DNA of 64,000 bases. Source: Corticibacter populi (lineage in GTDB: Bacteria; Pseudomonadota; Gammaproteobacteria; Burkholderiales; Burkholderiaceae_C). The stretch is taken from assembly GCF_004217315.1 (NCBI RefSeq), contig NZ_SGWR01000001.1:372001-436000 (forward strand), given 5' to 3'. Positions 17,399 through 27,657 of this stretch are shown piece by piece. A program made the translations under genes and the position numbers. A model generated the notes under the pieces. The model searched no databases. It was not told where the DNA came from and was given only the letters and a program-made list of their open reading frames with translations. Numbering within the stretch: the first letter of the stretch is position 1; each line of letters begins with the position of its first letter.

Positions 17399-18196
17399 TC
17401 ATGGTGCCGTATCGGTTTGGGCCTGGTAATCGCGAAGCCGCAGGTCGACCACATCACCATCGTCCTCGCTGAGGTGGATACGCACCGGCAGGTAGCCCGT
17501 CTGCGGCGCCAGCCAGATGTCGGCCTGCTGGTCGCCCGGCTTGCGGGGCATGCGTTGCAGCCGGACGGCATCCATCGTGCCGGCCGGCAGGGTGATCGGT
17601 GCGTGCTCGACCACCTCGAACACCCAGGCTTCCTGCTTGTTGTTGGCGACCGTCCAGATCGGAATCTGCCGGCCCGGCTCGACGTAGCGCTGCGGCTGGC
17701 CGGCCACGGTGGCCGCCAGCTGGAAGAAGACGCTCAGCCGATCCTGCGCTCCTTCGGGCACGCTGGCCGATTGGGTCGCTTCGTCGGCGATGACACTGCC
17801 GCTGGCGGGGTCGAAGCGCAGGCTGCGCCGCTTGCGGGCCGAATCCTCGAAGCGCAACGGCTGCAGGAAGTGGGGCCGCAGCGTGCCGCTGCTGCGCTGC
17901 GAACGGGTGCCCACCAATGGCAGGCGGATAGCCTGGAAAGCCTCATAGTGCTCTCCATCCTGCTGCCAGCGCAGCTGTGCCCGGGCGCTGTAGCCCATGC
18001 CGCTGATGCGGCCCTCCACTTCGAAGGCCATGTCCGCTGATGGCGGTGGCGCAATCGCTTCGGCAGGCACGGTCTGCGCCGGTGCGGGCAGCAGCGCCGC
18101 GCCGATGAGCAGGCCTGCCAAGGTGCACAGGCTTGGCAGCTTCGGCAGCAGGCGGGTTGTCAGGCTGGGCAGGCGTGTCTGGAGTGGCAGTGGCAT
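17399..18196 (-). CDS. DUF3108-domain periplasmic protein
   Basis: Exported protein of 265 aa. A hydrophobic segment at about residues 24-40 ending in APAQ is the likely signal or anchor. The mature part has the DUF3108 pattern: EGRISGMGYSARAQLRW, the ARKRRSLRFD segment, then LSVFFQLAATV and IWLAPQTGYLPVRI. The fold is predicted to be beta-rich, in the envelope. Function unknown. In other betaproteobacteria a DUF3108 gene often sits near purN; here it is divergent from a nitroreductase. Confidence 0.85.
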   Translation of the reverse strand: MPLPLQTRLPSLTTRLLPKLPSLCTLAGLLIGAALLPAPAQTVPAEAIAPPPSADMAFEVEGRISGMGYSARAQLRWQQDGEHYEAFQAIRLPLVGTRSQRSSGTLRPHFLQPLRFEDSARKRRSLRFDPASGSVIADEATQSASVPEGAQDRLSVFFQLAATVAGQPQRYVEPGRQIPIWTVANNKQEAWVFEVVEHAPITLPAGTMDAVRLQRMPRKPGDQQADIWLAPQTGYLPVRIHLSEDDGDVVDLRLRDYQAQTDTAP

Positions 18197-18362
18197 GGAT
18201 GGAGCGATGTGTGAATGGCAGCCCAGGACAGACTGGCTCCCGGAAGCAGAGTTCCCGATGCGCCGACGGTGCCGGACGGCGCAGCCTGCGGAGACCATCG
18301 CCCGGCAACGGCATTGCCGGGCATGCACAATGGCGCATCGGATTTGAGGAAAGGAATGTCCA

Positions 18363-19016
18363 TTGACCAGCTTGGATCATAAGGCCGAGGCATCGGCCGC
18401 ATCAGCCGGCTTGGCTGCATCGATGGTGGGCGAGGGCGTTGCGGCCGATGCACTTTCGGCTTTGCTTGCGCGCCGTTCTGCCTGGCCGCTGGCCGAGCCG
18501 GGGCCGACGGATGCCGCGCTGGCGCGCATCCTCGATGCCGCGGCCTGCGCTCCCGATCATGCGGGCTTGCGCCCGTGGCAGTTTCAACTGGTGCGCGGCG
18601 CTGCCCGCCACGAACTGCTGCGGCAGGTGCTGGCGCAGCCGCAGGCCCAGGTGCCCGAGGTGCGCGAACTGCATGGCAAATACACCGCCAAGCTGACGAC
18701 GGCACCGGTGGTCATCGTGCTGGCGGCGCGCATCGTGCCGCATCCGAAGGCGCCGGAATTCGAGCAGTTGCTCACCTGCGGGGCGGCGGTGATGAACATG
18801 CTCAATGCTGCGCATCTGCTTGGCTATGCCGGCTTCTGGAGCAGTACGCCCGAGCCGTTGGACGGCCTGTTGCGCTCCGTGATGGGCTTTGCGCCGCAGG
18901 ATCACATGCTGGGACTGCTCAACCTTGGCACGCCGGTCAACCCACCGTCGCGGCAGCCGCGTCCGGTGCGCGCGACCTATGCGCGCGAATGGCCCCCATC
19001 GGCCCATTCGATATAG
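18363..19016 (+). CDS. nitroreductase-family protein (YdjA-like)
   Basis: FMN-dependent oxidoreductase of 217 aa. RRSAWPLAEPGP is the phosphate-binding arginine region, AACAPDHAGLRPWQFQLVRG follows, and AAVMNMLNAAHLLGYAGFW and LGLLNLGTPV close the fold. The start is a TTG at 18363, because a GAGGAAAGG ribosome-binding site lies eight bases upstream and the nearby ATG at 18356 is out of frame and reaches a stop after eight codons. The N-terminal 30 residues are Ala/Gly-rich and not conserved. Substrate unknown. Confidence 0.85.
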   Translation: MTSLDHKAEASAASAGLAASMVGEGVAADALSALLARRSAWPLAEPGPTDAALARILDAAACAPDHAGLRPWQFQLVRGAARHELLRQVLAQPQAQVPEVRELHGKYTAKLTTAPVVIVLAARIVPHPKAPEFEQLLTCGAAVMNMLNAAHLLGYAGFWSSTPEPLDGLLRSVMGFAPQDHMLGLLNLGTPVNPPSRQPRPVRATYAREWPPSAHSI

Positions 19017-19041
19017 GCAGAGACCGCGTAGAGACCGCGCG

Positions 19042-20073
19042 TCATGGAAGCGGATGCCACAGGCGCTGCCAGGTCTGCTCGACCTGCTGGCGCATCTGGC
19101 GGGGTCCCGCCACAGCCTGGGCTGGCGTGATGCTCTGCCATGGTGCTTGCTGCCCGTGCATGATGGGCTGCTGCCGGGCCACCGCAAAGCTGAAGAAGTA
19201 GCTGCCTTCGGTGCCCATGCGCAAATCCCGCAGCACCAACCGGCCATCGGTGATGTCGGCAGCCATGAAGCCGCTGGTGAACCACAGCAGTCGCTGGATT
19301 TCCGGGTTGTCCCCGGCCAGTTGCCGCACCAGGGGCATCTCGCTGGCGTGGTGCTGCAGTTGCAGCGGGGCGTCGCCATCGAAGATCGAGCGGTGGCCAA
19401 TGGCATAGCCTTGCGGTGTCATGACGATGATCCGCCACAGCATGGTGTTCAAAGGGGTATTGACCAGCAGGCGGGGCGCATCGGCGAGGCCCTGTTCAGC
19501 CAGGCCGGTGGCGACGATGCGGTCGGTCCAATGGCGTGACAATTGAGACCAGCCGATGTAGGCGGTGCTGATCACCAGCCCGGCCAGCAGTGCCCGTCCG
19601 GCCCAGCGGCGTGCGCCACCGATCCAGGCCAGCACCACGCCCAGCAGCAGGGGCAAGGTATAGAGCGGATCGATGATGAAGAGGCTGGACCACATGACGG
19701 GGTGGCTGGAACTGGGCCACCACAGCTGTGTGCCATACACCGTGAAGGCGTCGAGCAACGGGTGCGTCAGCAGGGCCAGCACGCTGCCCAGCAGCCAGGC
19801 GTTTGGCGCCTGCTGCACCGCGGGAACCCGGCGTCGCAGCAACCACCACAGCAGCCAGCCCAATAGCAGCAACAGCCACAGGGCATGACTAGGGCCGCGA
19901 TGCCAGGTGAAGATATCGACCGGCGTCTGCGAGAACAGCGGGACGATGAAGGTGTCGAGATCCGGTACGGTCCCCAGCAAGGCTCCTGCGGCCAGGCCTT
20001 TGCGGCGCTGGCGTGCCGGAAGCACGGCCGCCATGACGGAGGCCCCGAGGACGGCTTGCGAGAGGGAGTCCAT
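19042..20073 (-). CDS. YdjM/DUF457-type metal-dependent hydrolase-like membrane protein
   Basis: Membrane protein of 343 aa from the ATG at 20073 (MDSLSQAVLGASVMAA). DUF457 hallmarks are the metal-ligand-like LGTVPDLDTF, the HRGPSHALW motif and LLTHPLLDAFTVYG. Hydrophobic segments lie at about 80-98, 113-125, 150-167 and 176-192, followed by a 140-residue soluble tail. The family is annotated as inner-membrane metal-dependent hydrolase, but activity is not well established. Confidence 0.85.
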   Translation of the reverse strand: MDSLSQAVLGASVMAAVLPARQRRKGLAAGALLGTVPDLDTFIVPLFSQTPVDIFTWHRGPSHALWLLLLLGWLLWWLLRRRVPAVQQAPNAWLLGSVLALLTHPLLDAFTVYGTQLWWPSSSHPVMWSSLFIIDPLYTLPLLLGVVLAWIGGARRWAGRALLAGLVISTAYIGWSQLSRHWTDRIVATGLAEQGLADAPRLLVNTPLNTMLWRIIVMTPQGYAIGHRSIFDGDAPLQLQHHASEMPLVRQLAGDNPEIQRLLWFTSGFMAADITDGRLVLRDLRMGTEGSYFFSFAVARQQPIMHGQQAPWQSITPAQAVAGPRQMRQQVEQTWQRLWHPLP

Positions 20074-20186
20074 GCGGAACGTGATGCTTGCAGTTAGTTG
20101 CGTTGATCTTCTGTCATTGGATGGCATCTCCGCTCATCGCGATGGATTTGGCGGTGCGCTCGAAGGCCTGTGCGTCCATTAGGCCA

Positions 20187-21197
<1,011 letters not shown>

Positions 21198-21267
21198 GGC
21201 GGTGTTTCTCGTCGGGTGAGGCTTGGTATCTTGCTGCGATGGGTGAGTGGATGGTGGCGGGGCGGAT

Positions 21268-22119
21268 TCACTTTTCGGTGTCCACCAGTCCCTTGACGAA
21301 CCAGCGCTGCATCAGCACGACGACCAGCGCCGGCGGCAGCATCGCCAGGATGGCGGTGGCCATCACCACGTTCCATTGGTTGCCGGAGTCGCCGCCGGCG
21401 ATCATGCGCTTGATGCCGATCACCACCGGGTACATGTCTTCCGAGGTGGTGACGAGCAGCGGCCAGAGGTACTGGTTCCAGCCGTAGATGAACTGAATCA
21501 CGAAGAGGGCAGCGATCGAGGTTTTCGAAAGCGGCAGCAGGACGTCCTTGAAGAAGCGCATCGGGCCAGCGCCATCGACACGGGCGGCCTCGACCAGTTC
21601 GTCGGGCACGGTGAGGAAGAACTGCCGGAACAGGAAGGTGGCGGTGGCCGAGGCGATCAGCGGGATGGTCAGGCCCGCGTAGCTGTTGAGCATGCCCAGG
21701 TCCGAGACGACCTGGTAGGTCGGGCCGATGCGCACTTCCACCGGCAGCATCAGGGTGATGAAGATCATCCAAAAGAACAGGCCCTTGAGCGGAAACCGGA
21801 AGTACACGATGGCAAAGGCCGACAGCAGCGAGATGGCGATCTTGCCGACGGCGATGACCATGGCGGTGACGAAGCTGATCCACATCATGCGGGCCACCGG
21901 GGCTGTCGATCCGGCACCCTCGCCGCCGCCGAGCAGCGCGCTTTTGTAGGTTTCCCAGAAGTTGCCGCCGGGCAGCAGTGGCATCGGCGCCTGGACGATA
22001 TCCTGGGCGGTGTGGGTGGAGGCCACGAAGGCCAGGTACAGCGGAAAGCCGATCAGGATGATGCCGATCACCATCACCAGGTGCGACAGTGCGGCAAGGA
22101 GGGGACTGCGCTCGACCAT
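21268..22119 (-). CDS. ugpE: sn-glycerol-3-phosphate ABC transporter permease UgpE
   Basis: MalG-type permease of 283 aa with six predicted membrane helices. The EAA loop that docks on the ATPase reads [23 protein letters not shown]. UgpE-like features are [27 protein letters not shown] and the [15 protein letters not shown] segment. It starts two bases after the ugpA stop, so they are co-translated. The frame stays open far upstream through ugpA, but only the ATG at 22119 gives a normal UgpE. Confidence 0.94.
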   Translation of the reverse strand: MVERSPLLAALSHLVMVIGIILIGFPLYLAFVASTHTAQDIVQAPMPLLPGGNFWETYKSALLGGGEGAGSTAPVARMMWISFVTAMVIAVGKIAISLLSAFAIVYFRFPLKGLFFWMIFITLMLPVEVRIGPTYQVVSDLGMLNSYAGLTIPLIASATATFLFRQFFLTVPDELVEAARVDGAGPMRFFKDVLLPLSKTSIAALFVIQFIYGWNQYLWPLLVTTSEDMYPVVIGIKRMIAGGDSGNQWNVVMATAILAMLPPALVVVLMQRWFVKGLVDTEK

Positions 22120-22121
22120 GC

Positions 22122-23003
22122 TCAATACTGCACTTTCTTCTCGACGTAGCGGAACTGGATCACCGTCAGCGCGATGACGATGGCCATCAGCACCACCGAC
22201 TGGGCCGCCGAGCTGCCCATGTCCATGGCCTTGAAGCCGTCGTAGTAGACCTTGTAGACCAGAATGGCCGTATCGCGTCCGGGGCCACCCTGGGTGGTGG
22301 CATCGATGATGGCAAAGGTGTCGAAGAACGCATACACGATGTTCATCACCAGCAGGAAGAAGGTGGTGGGCGAGAGCAGCGGGAACTGGATGCTCCAGAA
22401 GCGCCGCCACGGCCCGGCGCCATCGATGGCAGCAGCCTCGATCAGCGATTTCGGGATGGCCTGCAGGCCGGCAAGAAAGAACAGGAAGTTGTAGGAAATT
22501 TGCTTCCAGACGGCAGCCATGACGATCAGCGCCATGGCCTGGTTGGAGTTCAGCAGGTGGTTCCAGCGCACGCCCATTTCGTTGAGCGCATAGGACACCA
22601 CACCCAGCGTGGGCGAGAACATGAAGAGCCAGAGCACGCCGGCGACGGCCGGTGCCACTGCATAGGGCAGCAGCAACGCCGTCTTGTAGGCCAGTGCGCC
22701 CTTGATGATGCGATCGGCGAACACCGCCAACAGCAGCGAAATGCCGATGCCCAGCACCGCCACCAACAGCGAGAAGATGGCCGTGGTCTTGAACGAGGCC
22801 AGGTAGAGCGGGTCGGAGAATAGACGCTTGAAGTTTTCCAGACCGACCCACTCGCGCGAGAAGCCGAAGGCGTCCTCCATCTGGAACGACTGCACCAGGG
22901 CCTGGCCGGCAGGCCAGAAGAAGAAGACCAGAATCACCGCCATTTGCGGTGCCAGCAGCAGCCAAGGCAACCAGGCCGAGCGGAAGAGAACGCGTTTTTC
23001 CAT
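22122..23003 (-). CDS. ugpA: sn-glycerol-3-phosphate ABC transporter permease UgpA
   Basis: MalF-type permease of 293 aa from the ATG at 23003 ([20 protein letters not shown]). There are six membrane helices; the EAA loop is [51 protein letters not shown] is a family-typical periplasmic part. It is first of the three transporter genes. The binding protein UgpB, which normally precedes ugpA, is missing: the 295 bp upstream hold only a repeat hairpin and a divergent gene. Confidence 0.94.
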   Translation of the reverse strand: MEKRVLFRSAWLPWLLLAPQMAVILVFFFWPAGQALVQSFQMEDAFGFSREWVGLENFKRLFSDPLYLASFKTTAIFSLLVAVLGIGISLLLAVFADRIIKGALAYKTALLLPYAVAPAVAGVLWLFMFSPTLGVVSYALNEMGVRWNHLLNSNQAMALIVMAAVWKQISYNFLFFLAGLQAIPKSLIEAAAIDGAGPWRRFWSIQFPLLSPTTFFLLVMNIVYAFFDTFAIIDATTQGGPGRDTAILVYKVYYDGFKAMDMGSSAAQSVVLMAIVIALTVIQFRYVEKKVQY

Positions 23004-23121
23004 GGATGTGTCGTGATCGGTGCCCGTGTTTTGTCTCGGCCGCGCAAGCTTGTGGTTTTTGAGGTGGCGCAAGTTTACATGCATGTGACGCATGTGATGC
23101 GTGCATCCGGCTCGCAAGCCC

Positions 23122-23160
23122 TGAGAACCTGTTCATGAAAAGATCGTGAACAGGCTCTCA
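23122..23160. repeat. hairpin copy of the AGAACCTGTT repeat family
   Basis: Arms TGAGAACCTGTTCA (23122-23135) and TGAACAGGCTCTCA (23147-23160) are inverted with one mismatch around an 11-nt loop. It looks like the two ends of the 12772-type element brought together with the interior lost. It sits in the 295-bp gap between divergent ugpA and yfiR; the rest of the gap shows nothing clear. Confidence 0.65.
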
Positions 23161-23298
23161 GGCTGCGCCCCTATGGCCGGCAGGGGAGGAAAACACCGCG
23201 GATCCCTTGGATGGTCGCCAATCCCATTGATAATCGCATGACCATGGCCTCGGCCGTCGTCGGCTGTCGTCTATTGCCGCCGCATTCGCCTGTACTGC

Positions 23299-23922
23299 AT
23301 GCCTCTTGTCCCCGCCTTCCTGATGCTGATGCTGCTTGCCTGTCTGGTGGGCGGCGGCGCATCGGCCCGGGCGCAGTCATCACCCGGCGAGCAGACCCGT
23401 GCCGCCGGTGCGGAGACCTTGGCGGCGGATGCCCAGGAGGAGACCCCGCGCGAGCTGGCACCCCATGAGCGCCAATTGGCGCGGATCGTCTACGGCATCC
23501 TGAGTTTCTCGCATTGGCCGCAGCCCATGCCGCATCGGGTGCTTTGTGTGCTGGGCAGCACGTCCTACTCTCCCATATTGGCGGCCGAGCCTGCCCGCCA
23601 GCAGACCCCCGCGTGGACCGTTCGCGCCGTCCGCAGCCCGGCCGCGAATGACCTGCTGTATCAGACATGCGATGCCATGTATGTCGGTGCGCTGCCTGAT
23701 GCCGAAAACCGGGCGTTGTGGTTGCAGATGCAGGGAAGGCCGGTGGTGACCATCAAGGAGCAGTCGGCCTATTGCGACGAAGGAGCGCTGTTCTGCCTGT
23801 ATTTCCACGAGGATGGGCGCATCGGTTTTCAGGTCAATCTGGATGCCGTGGCGCGCAGCGGCATTCGTGTGGATCCCCAGGTGCTCAAGCTGGCCCGGGA
23901 ACCCCTGGGGGATGCGCCATGA
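23299..23922 (+). CDS. yfiR: YfiR-family periplasmic repressor of the diguanylate cyclase YfiN
   Basis: Protein of 207 aa with a signal peptide (residues 1-25, ending SARA). After a 30-residue linker comes the YfiR domain: IVYGILSFSHWPQPMPHRVLCVLG, CDAMYVGAL, and the disulfide-region SAYCDEGALFCLYF, ending with a VNLDAVARSGIRVDPQVLKLA helix. In Pseudomonas, YfiR holds the cyclase YfiN inactive from the periplasm until redox or envelope stress. The gene overlaps yfiN by 4 nt (ATGA), consistent with stoichiometric production. Confidence 0.9.
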   Translation: MPLVPAFLMLMLLACLVGGGASARAQSSPGEQTRAAGAETLAADAQEETPRELAPHERQLARIVYGILSFSHWPQPMPHRVLCVLGSTSYSPILAAEPARQQTPAWTVRAVRSPAANDLLYQTCDAMYVGALPDAENRALWLQMQGRPVVTIKEQSAYCDEGALFCLYFHEDGRIGFQVNLDAVARSGIRVDPQVLKLAREPLGDAP

Positions 23923-25196
23923 ACGGTCTCACCAAGCAGCAGGAGAGAGCCGGACATGGAATCCGCCTGCGCGATCTGCTGCGCAGCACGCAGATCAGGG
24001 GCATCATGCTGGTCGTGCTTGCAACCGGTTTCTGCCTGACCCTGGCCGCGCTGTGGACGATCACCCGCTACGCCAACAACAACCTGGAATTGCTCGGCCG
24101 CACGCTGGCCTACAACCTCGAGGCACCGCTGGTTTTCAATGACGCGGTGGCCGTACAAAGCATATTGGACACCCTGGCGACCCAGGAGGATCTGTCCTAT
24201 GTCCGGGTGCAGAATGCGGACGGAACGGAACTGGGCCAGTCTCGCAATGACACCCCGGTGGCGGTGTTCATGGATCACATCGCCAACCTGCTGCTGGAGC
24301 AGCCTTTGCACATGCAGGTCACGCACGCGGGAGAGGTGGTGGGGGCGCTGGAACTGCGCATGCAGGGCCGGGTGCTGGTGCAGTTTCTGCTGGCGGGTGG
24401 GGGCCTCATCCTGCTCTGGCTAGTGCTGGGTGTGCTGATGGCCGCCTGTGTGTCGGCCCGCCTGCAGCAACGCATCAGCCGGCCGCTGGATGTGCTGTCA
24501 GAGGCGACGCGGCAGATCACCTGGAGCAGGAACTTCGCGGGCCGGGTCCCGAATTCGCCCATTCTCGAATTCAACGAACTGACCAAGGACATCAACAAAC
24601 TGGTGGCTCAGGTGCAGCAGTGGCACGAACTGGTGTTGCATGAGAAGGCCGAGCTCGAACACCGTGCCGACCATGATGCCCTCACGGGCCTGGCCAACCG
24701 CAGCCGTTTCGAGGTGGCCATGCAGAAGGCGCTGCTTCATGCCATGCGCCAGCGTGGGCATTTTGCCTTGCTGTTCCTCGACTGCGATGGCTTCAAGAGC
24801 ATCAATGACTCTTTTGGCCATGCCGCCGGCGACCAGGTTCTCAAGAAGATTGCCAAGCGTCTGCAAAACAGCTTGCGCGATGACGACCAGATCATTCGGC
24901 TGGGCGGGGACGAATTTGCCGTGGTGATCGGCAGCATTCGCAGCGAGCAGGACGTGGTGCGCGTGGCCGAGAAGATCCTGGTGCGCATGGCCGCTCCCAT
25001 CTTTCTCGAGAATGCCGTGCTGATCGATCTGACCATCAGCATCGGGATTGCCCTCTACCCCCAGCATGGGGACAATACGCAGACTTTGAGCAAGGCGGCC
25101 GATCAGGCCATGTACCAGGCCAAGCGTCAGCGGCTTGGCTATGCGCTTCCGGAGCCCGGGCAGGCGCACATGGCGGCCGCAGGAAGCGTCATGTAG
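23919..25196 (+). CDS. yfiN: membrane diguanylate cyclase YfiN (TpbB-like)
   Basis: Makes cyclic di-GMP from GTP. Protein of 425 aa: membrane helix 1 (about 29-49), a periplasmic CHASE8-type sensor (NNNLELLGRTLAYNLEAPLVFND) that YfiR would bind, helix 2 (about 146-167), HAMP, and a GGDEF domain with DALTGLANRSRF, FLDCDGFKSINDSFGHAAGD and an intact GGDEF active site. No EAL domain. It is the output enzyme of the yfiRNB operon and is expected to promote attachment or biofilm when released from YfiR. Confidence 0.93.
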   Translation: MNGLTKQQERAGHGIRLRDLLRSTQIRGIMLVVLATGFCLTLAALWTITRYANNNLELLGRTLAYNLEAPLVFNDAVAVQSILDTLATQEDLSYVRVQNADGTELGQSRNDTPVAVFMDHIANLLLEQPLHMQVTHAGEVVGALELRMQGRVLVQFLLAGGGLILLWLVLGVLMAACVSARLQQRISRPLDVLSEATRQITWSRNFAGRVPNSPILEFNELTKDINKLVAQVQQWHELVLHEKAELEHRADHDALTGLANRSRFEVAMQKALLHAMRQRGHFALLFLDCDGFKSINDSFGHAAGDQVLKKIAKRLQNSLRDDDQIIRLGGDEFAVVIGSIRSEQDVVRVAEKILVRMAAPIFLENAVLIDLTISIGIALYPQHGDNTQTLSKAADQAMYQAKRQRLGYALPEPGQAHMAAAGSVM

Positions 25197-25226
25197 ACAT
25201 AATGTGTAGACGTGAGGAGTACCCCA

Positions 25227-25763
25227 TTGAGCAGCAAAGACACGACAACAAACAAGCGGCGGGCCGCGCGGCCGTTGCACTGGCTGTTGGCAGCCTGTCT
25301 GGCCACGGCATTGGCGGCATGCCAGACACATGCCGTCAAGCCGATCGGCTCGTTGACGGCGGCGCAGGTCGCGGCGCTGACTGAACAAGGGTTCGTGGCC
25401 GTGGGCGACGATGGCATGCAGCTGAACCTGTCCGGGCGCATCCTGTTTGCGCTCGACTCGGCACGGGTCGAGGCCGAGACGCGCGAGCACATCGCCAAGG
25501 TCGCCCGGACATTGCTCGGACTGGGCATCCAGACCGTGCGGCTCGACGGCCACACCGACAATCTGGGGGCGCCCGAGTACAACCAGTCCCTGTCGCTGCG
25601 GCGCGCGCAGACCGTGGCCGACCTGATGGCTGATGCGGGGTTCCCGCGCGAAGGCATCGGCATCCGCGGGCTGGGACAGACCGTGCCGGTGGCTGACAAC
25701 GCGACCGAAGAGGGCCGCAGCCAGAATCGCCGCGTCTCGGTGGTGGTCGGCAGCTTCTATTGA
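25227..25763 (+). CDS. yfiB: OmpA-like peptidoglycan-binding lipoprotein YfiB
   Basis: Protein of 178 aa. I start it at the TTG at 25227 because GAGGAG lies eight bases upstream; a GTG at 25212 overlaps that ribosome-binding site and is unlikely. The lipobox LAAC follows LATALAAC, so it is anchored in the outer membrane. The OmpA C-terminal domain (about 60-175) contains FALDSARVEA, VRLDGHTDNLGAPEYNQSLSLRRAQTVADLM and NRRVSVVV. In the YfiBNR system YfiB sequesters YfiR at the outer membrane and so activates YfiN. Confidence 0.9.
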   Translation: MSSKDTTTNKRRAARPLHWLLAACLATALAACQTHAVKPIGSLTAAQVAALTEQGFVAVGDDGMQLNLSGRILFALDSARVEAETREHIAKVARTLLGLGIQTVRLDGHTDNLGAPEYNQSLSLRRAQTVADLMADAGFPREGIGIRGLGQTVPVADNATEEGRSQNRRVSVVVGSFY

Positions 25764-25772
25764 AAGCCGGGT

Positions 25773-25802
25773 CAGGTTCTGCAGAAGACCATGCAGAACC
25801 TG
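25773..25802. terminator. hairpin between convergent yfiB and rdgC
   Basis: A perfect 11-bp stem CAGGTTCTGCA/TGCAGAACCTG with an 8-nt loop. It lacks a clear U-run on either strand, so termination is inferred only from its position. Its AGGTTCT core recalls the repeat family at 12772. Confidence 0.45.
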
Positions 25803-25826
25803 GATTGCGAGACGCGGCAGGGGGGC

Positions 25827-26720
25827 TTATTGCAGCGGCATCTCGCCGCCCAGCGCTTCGATCAGCTGCGGTAACAGCAGGCGCAACTCGCCGGTGGTGA
25901 GCGCCACGTCGGCATCGAAGTGGTCGTCGCCGTCGCTCTTGCCTTCGAACACGGCATCCGAGAACGCCAGCTTCTTGACCTGCAGCGCCTCGGTCAGCAC
26001 GAAACTGGCGCGATCACTCCAGCCCATGCCCAGGCGCGTGGGGCGCTTGCCGGCCTGGATGTGCTGGCGGATTTCCTCGATCTCCAGTGCGTGGCGTGCA
26101 TAGCGGACGGCGGCGCGCGTCTCATCGGCAGCCTTGAGTTCACACTCGTCGGCCAGTGAGAAGGCGCCGGGCGCGGCCTGTTCGCTGAGCCAATCGGCCA
26201 TCGCGGCTGCAGGCGTCTGCTCGGTCTGCAGCAGGCGTGGCGCGAAACCCGGCAATTGCTCGACCAGTGCGGTGATGATCTCGTCGGCGCGGCCCTGGCT
26301 GCCGGCATCGAGGACCAGCCAGTGACCGGCCTGGTCGATCCACACCCAGGTGCCCTGGCGCTTGGTGAAGGCCATGGGCAGCAGTTCCAGACGCGCCTCG
26401 TCCTTGAGATCACGGCGCTCCTTCTTGCCGGGCTTGCGGCCACTCTCGGCCTCGATGCGCTGGACCTTCTCGTCGACCTTGCTCTCGACCACCGAGGCCG
26501 GCAGGATCTTGGTCTCGGTGGCGAAGCGCAGAATCCATTGCCCGTCGATGGACTCGACCAGCGGGCCGTGCGCATCGCCACGCGGAGGCACCCAGCCGGA
26601 GGATTTTTCCTGCGTGGCCGAGCAGGGAATGAAGGGATTTTTCGCGAGGGCGCCTTCGGCGTCCGTCAGGTCGGCCTGCCAGTTCTCGGGCAGGCGGTAG
26701 ATCAGCAGGTTTTTGAACAC
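25827..26720 (-). CDS. rdgC: recombination-associated protein RdgC
   Basis: Ring-shaped double-stranded DNA-binding protein of 297 aa that restrains RecA in E. coli. The full family signature is visible: MFKNLLIYRLPENW, SGWVPPRGDAHGPLVESIDGQWILR, ILPASVVESKVDEKV, KKERRDLKDEARLELLP and AFTKRQGTWVWIDQAGHWLVLDA. Length matches the E. coli protein (about 303 aa). ugpQ lies 19 bp upstream on the same strand, so the two may be co-transcribed. Confidence 0.96.
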   Translation of the reverse strand: MFKNLLIYRLPENWQADLTDAEGALAKNPFIPCSATQEKSSGWVPPRGDAHGPLVESIDGQWILRFATETKILPASVVESKVDEKVQRIEAESGRKPGKKERRDLKDEARLELLPMAFTKRQGTWVWIDQAGHWLVLDAGSQGRADEIITALVEQLPGFAPRLLQTEQTPAAAMADWLSEQAAPGAFSLADECELKAADETRAAVRYARHALEIEEIRQHIQAGKRPTRLGMGWSDRASFVLTEALQVKKLAFSDAVFEGKSDGDDHFDADVALTTGELRLLLPQLIEALGGEMPLQ

Positions 26721-26739
26721 AGGTTATTCCAGATCGGGG

Positions 26740-27531
26740 TCACAGTGGCGCATGGGTGGTGCCAATGGGGCTGAAGAGATCGATGCGATCGGTGATGATG
26801 CCATCGGTGCCAAGGTCCTTGAGGCGCTGGGCATGCTCGGCCTCGTTGACCGTGTAACTGAGCGCCCGCAACAACCGCCCATGGCATTGCTGCACGCGTT
26901 CGGGCGTCCACAGCAACTGGTTGCAGACGAGCGCGGCGCAGCCGAGCTCGCCAGCGAGGGCCAGGCTGCCATCACTCCACTCGTCCATCAGCAGGGCTCG
27001 GGTCTGCGCAGGCACGGCCTGCCGGGCGGCGGCGAGGGCCTGCGGCTTGAAGGAGGAAAGCAGCGGCGGCGGCAGCGTGTCTGGCCATATTTGCGCCACC
27101 AGCTCGGCCACGGCGCGGCCGGTCTCGGATTCGGCACCAGGGCTGGGCTTGATCTCGATATTGATGGCGTAATGGTTGCGGATGCACCAGTGCAGCAGGT
27201 TGCGCAGCGTGGGCAGTGGCTCGCCGGCCCATCGGCGGGAATGCCAGGAGCCGGCGTCCAACTGGGCGAGTGTCCCCCAATCCTGCTCGGCGGCGATGCC
27301 CTCGCCATTGGTGGTACGTGCCAGCTCGGTGTCGTGCATCAGGAACAGCACGCCATCGCGGCTGAGCTTGGCGTCGCACTCGAACATGCGGTAGCCAAAG
27401 TGGGCGCCATGGCGAAAGGCCGCCATGGTGTTCTCGGGCGCGAGCTTGCCGGCACCGCGGTGCGCAACCCAGAACGGGTACGGCCATTCGGTCCATTCCG
27501 GGCGCGTCGCGCTGTGATGGGGGTTTGTCAT
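26740..27531 (-). CDS. ugpQ: glycerophosphodiester phosphodiesterase
   Basis: Cytoplasmic GDPD-family enzyme of 263 aa; no signal peptide. It hydrolyses glycerophosphodiesters to glycerol-3-phosphate and an alcohol. Catalytic motifs are present: WVAHRGAGKLAPENTMAAF, the metal-binding FECDAKLSRDGVLFLMHDTEL, and NIEIKPSPGAE. It normally follows ugpBAEC; here it lies about 4 kb from ugpC with yfiRNB and rdgC between, on the same strand as the transporter. It probably still works with that transporter. Confidence 0.94.
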   Translation of the reverse strand: MTNPHHSATRPEWTEWPYPFWVAHRGAGKLAPENTMAAFRHGAHFGYRMFECDAKLSRDGVLFLMHDTELARTTNGEGIAAEQDWGTLAQLDAGSWHSRRWAGEPLPTLRNLLHWCIRNHYAINIEIKPSPGAESETGRAVAELVAQIWPDTLPPPLLSSFKPQALAAARQAVPAQTRALLMDEWSDGSLALAGELGCAALVCNQLLWTPERVQQCHGRLLRALSYTVNEAEHAQRLKDLGTDGIITDRIDLFSPIGTTHAPL

Positions 27532-27657
27532 GGTGTATGCGTGTGGATGATGGGCCTTGCATGGCCTCCGTGCAGTCGAAGCGGCTGCGCTGTGTCCGCC
27601 TGGCGCCCTGCACGCGGCAGACAGCCGCAGCCATGGTCCGTGTGCGGTGCAGTGCGT

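Noticed and set aside
21268-23136. 622-codon frame that would join ugpA-region sequence to UgpE
   Set aside because: The upstream 330 or so codons are UgpA read in the wrong frame; UgpE begins normally at 22119.
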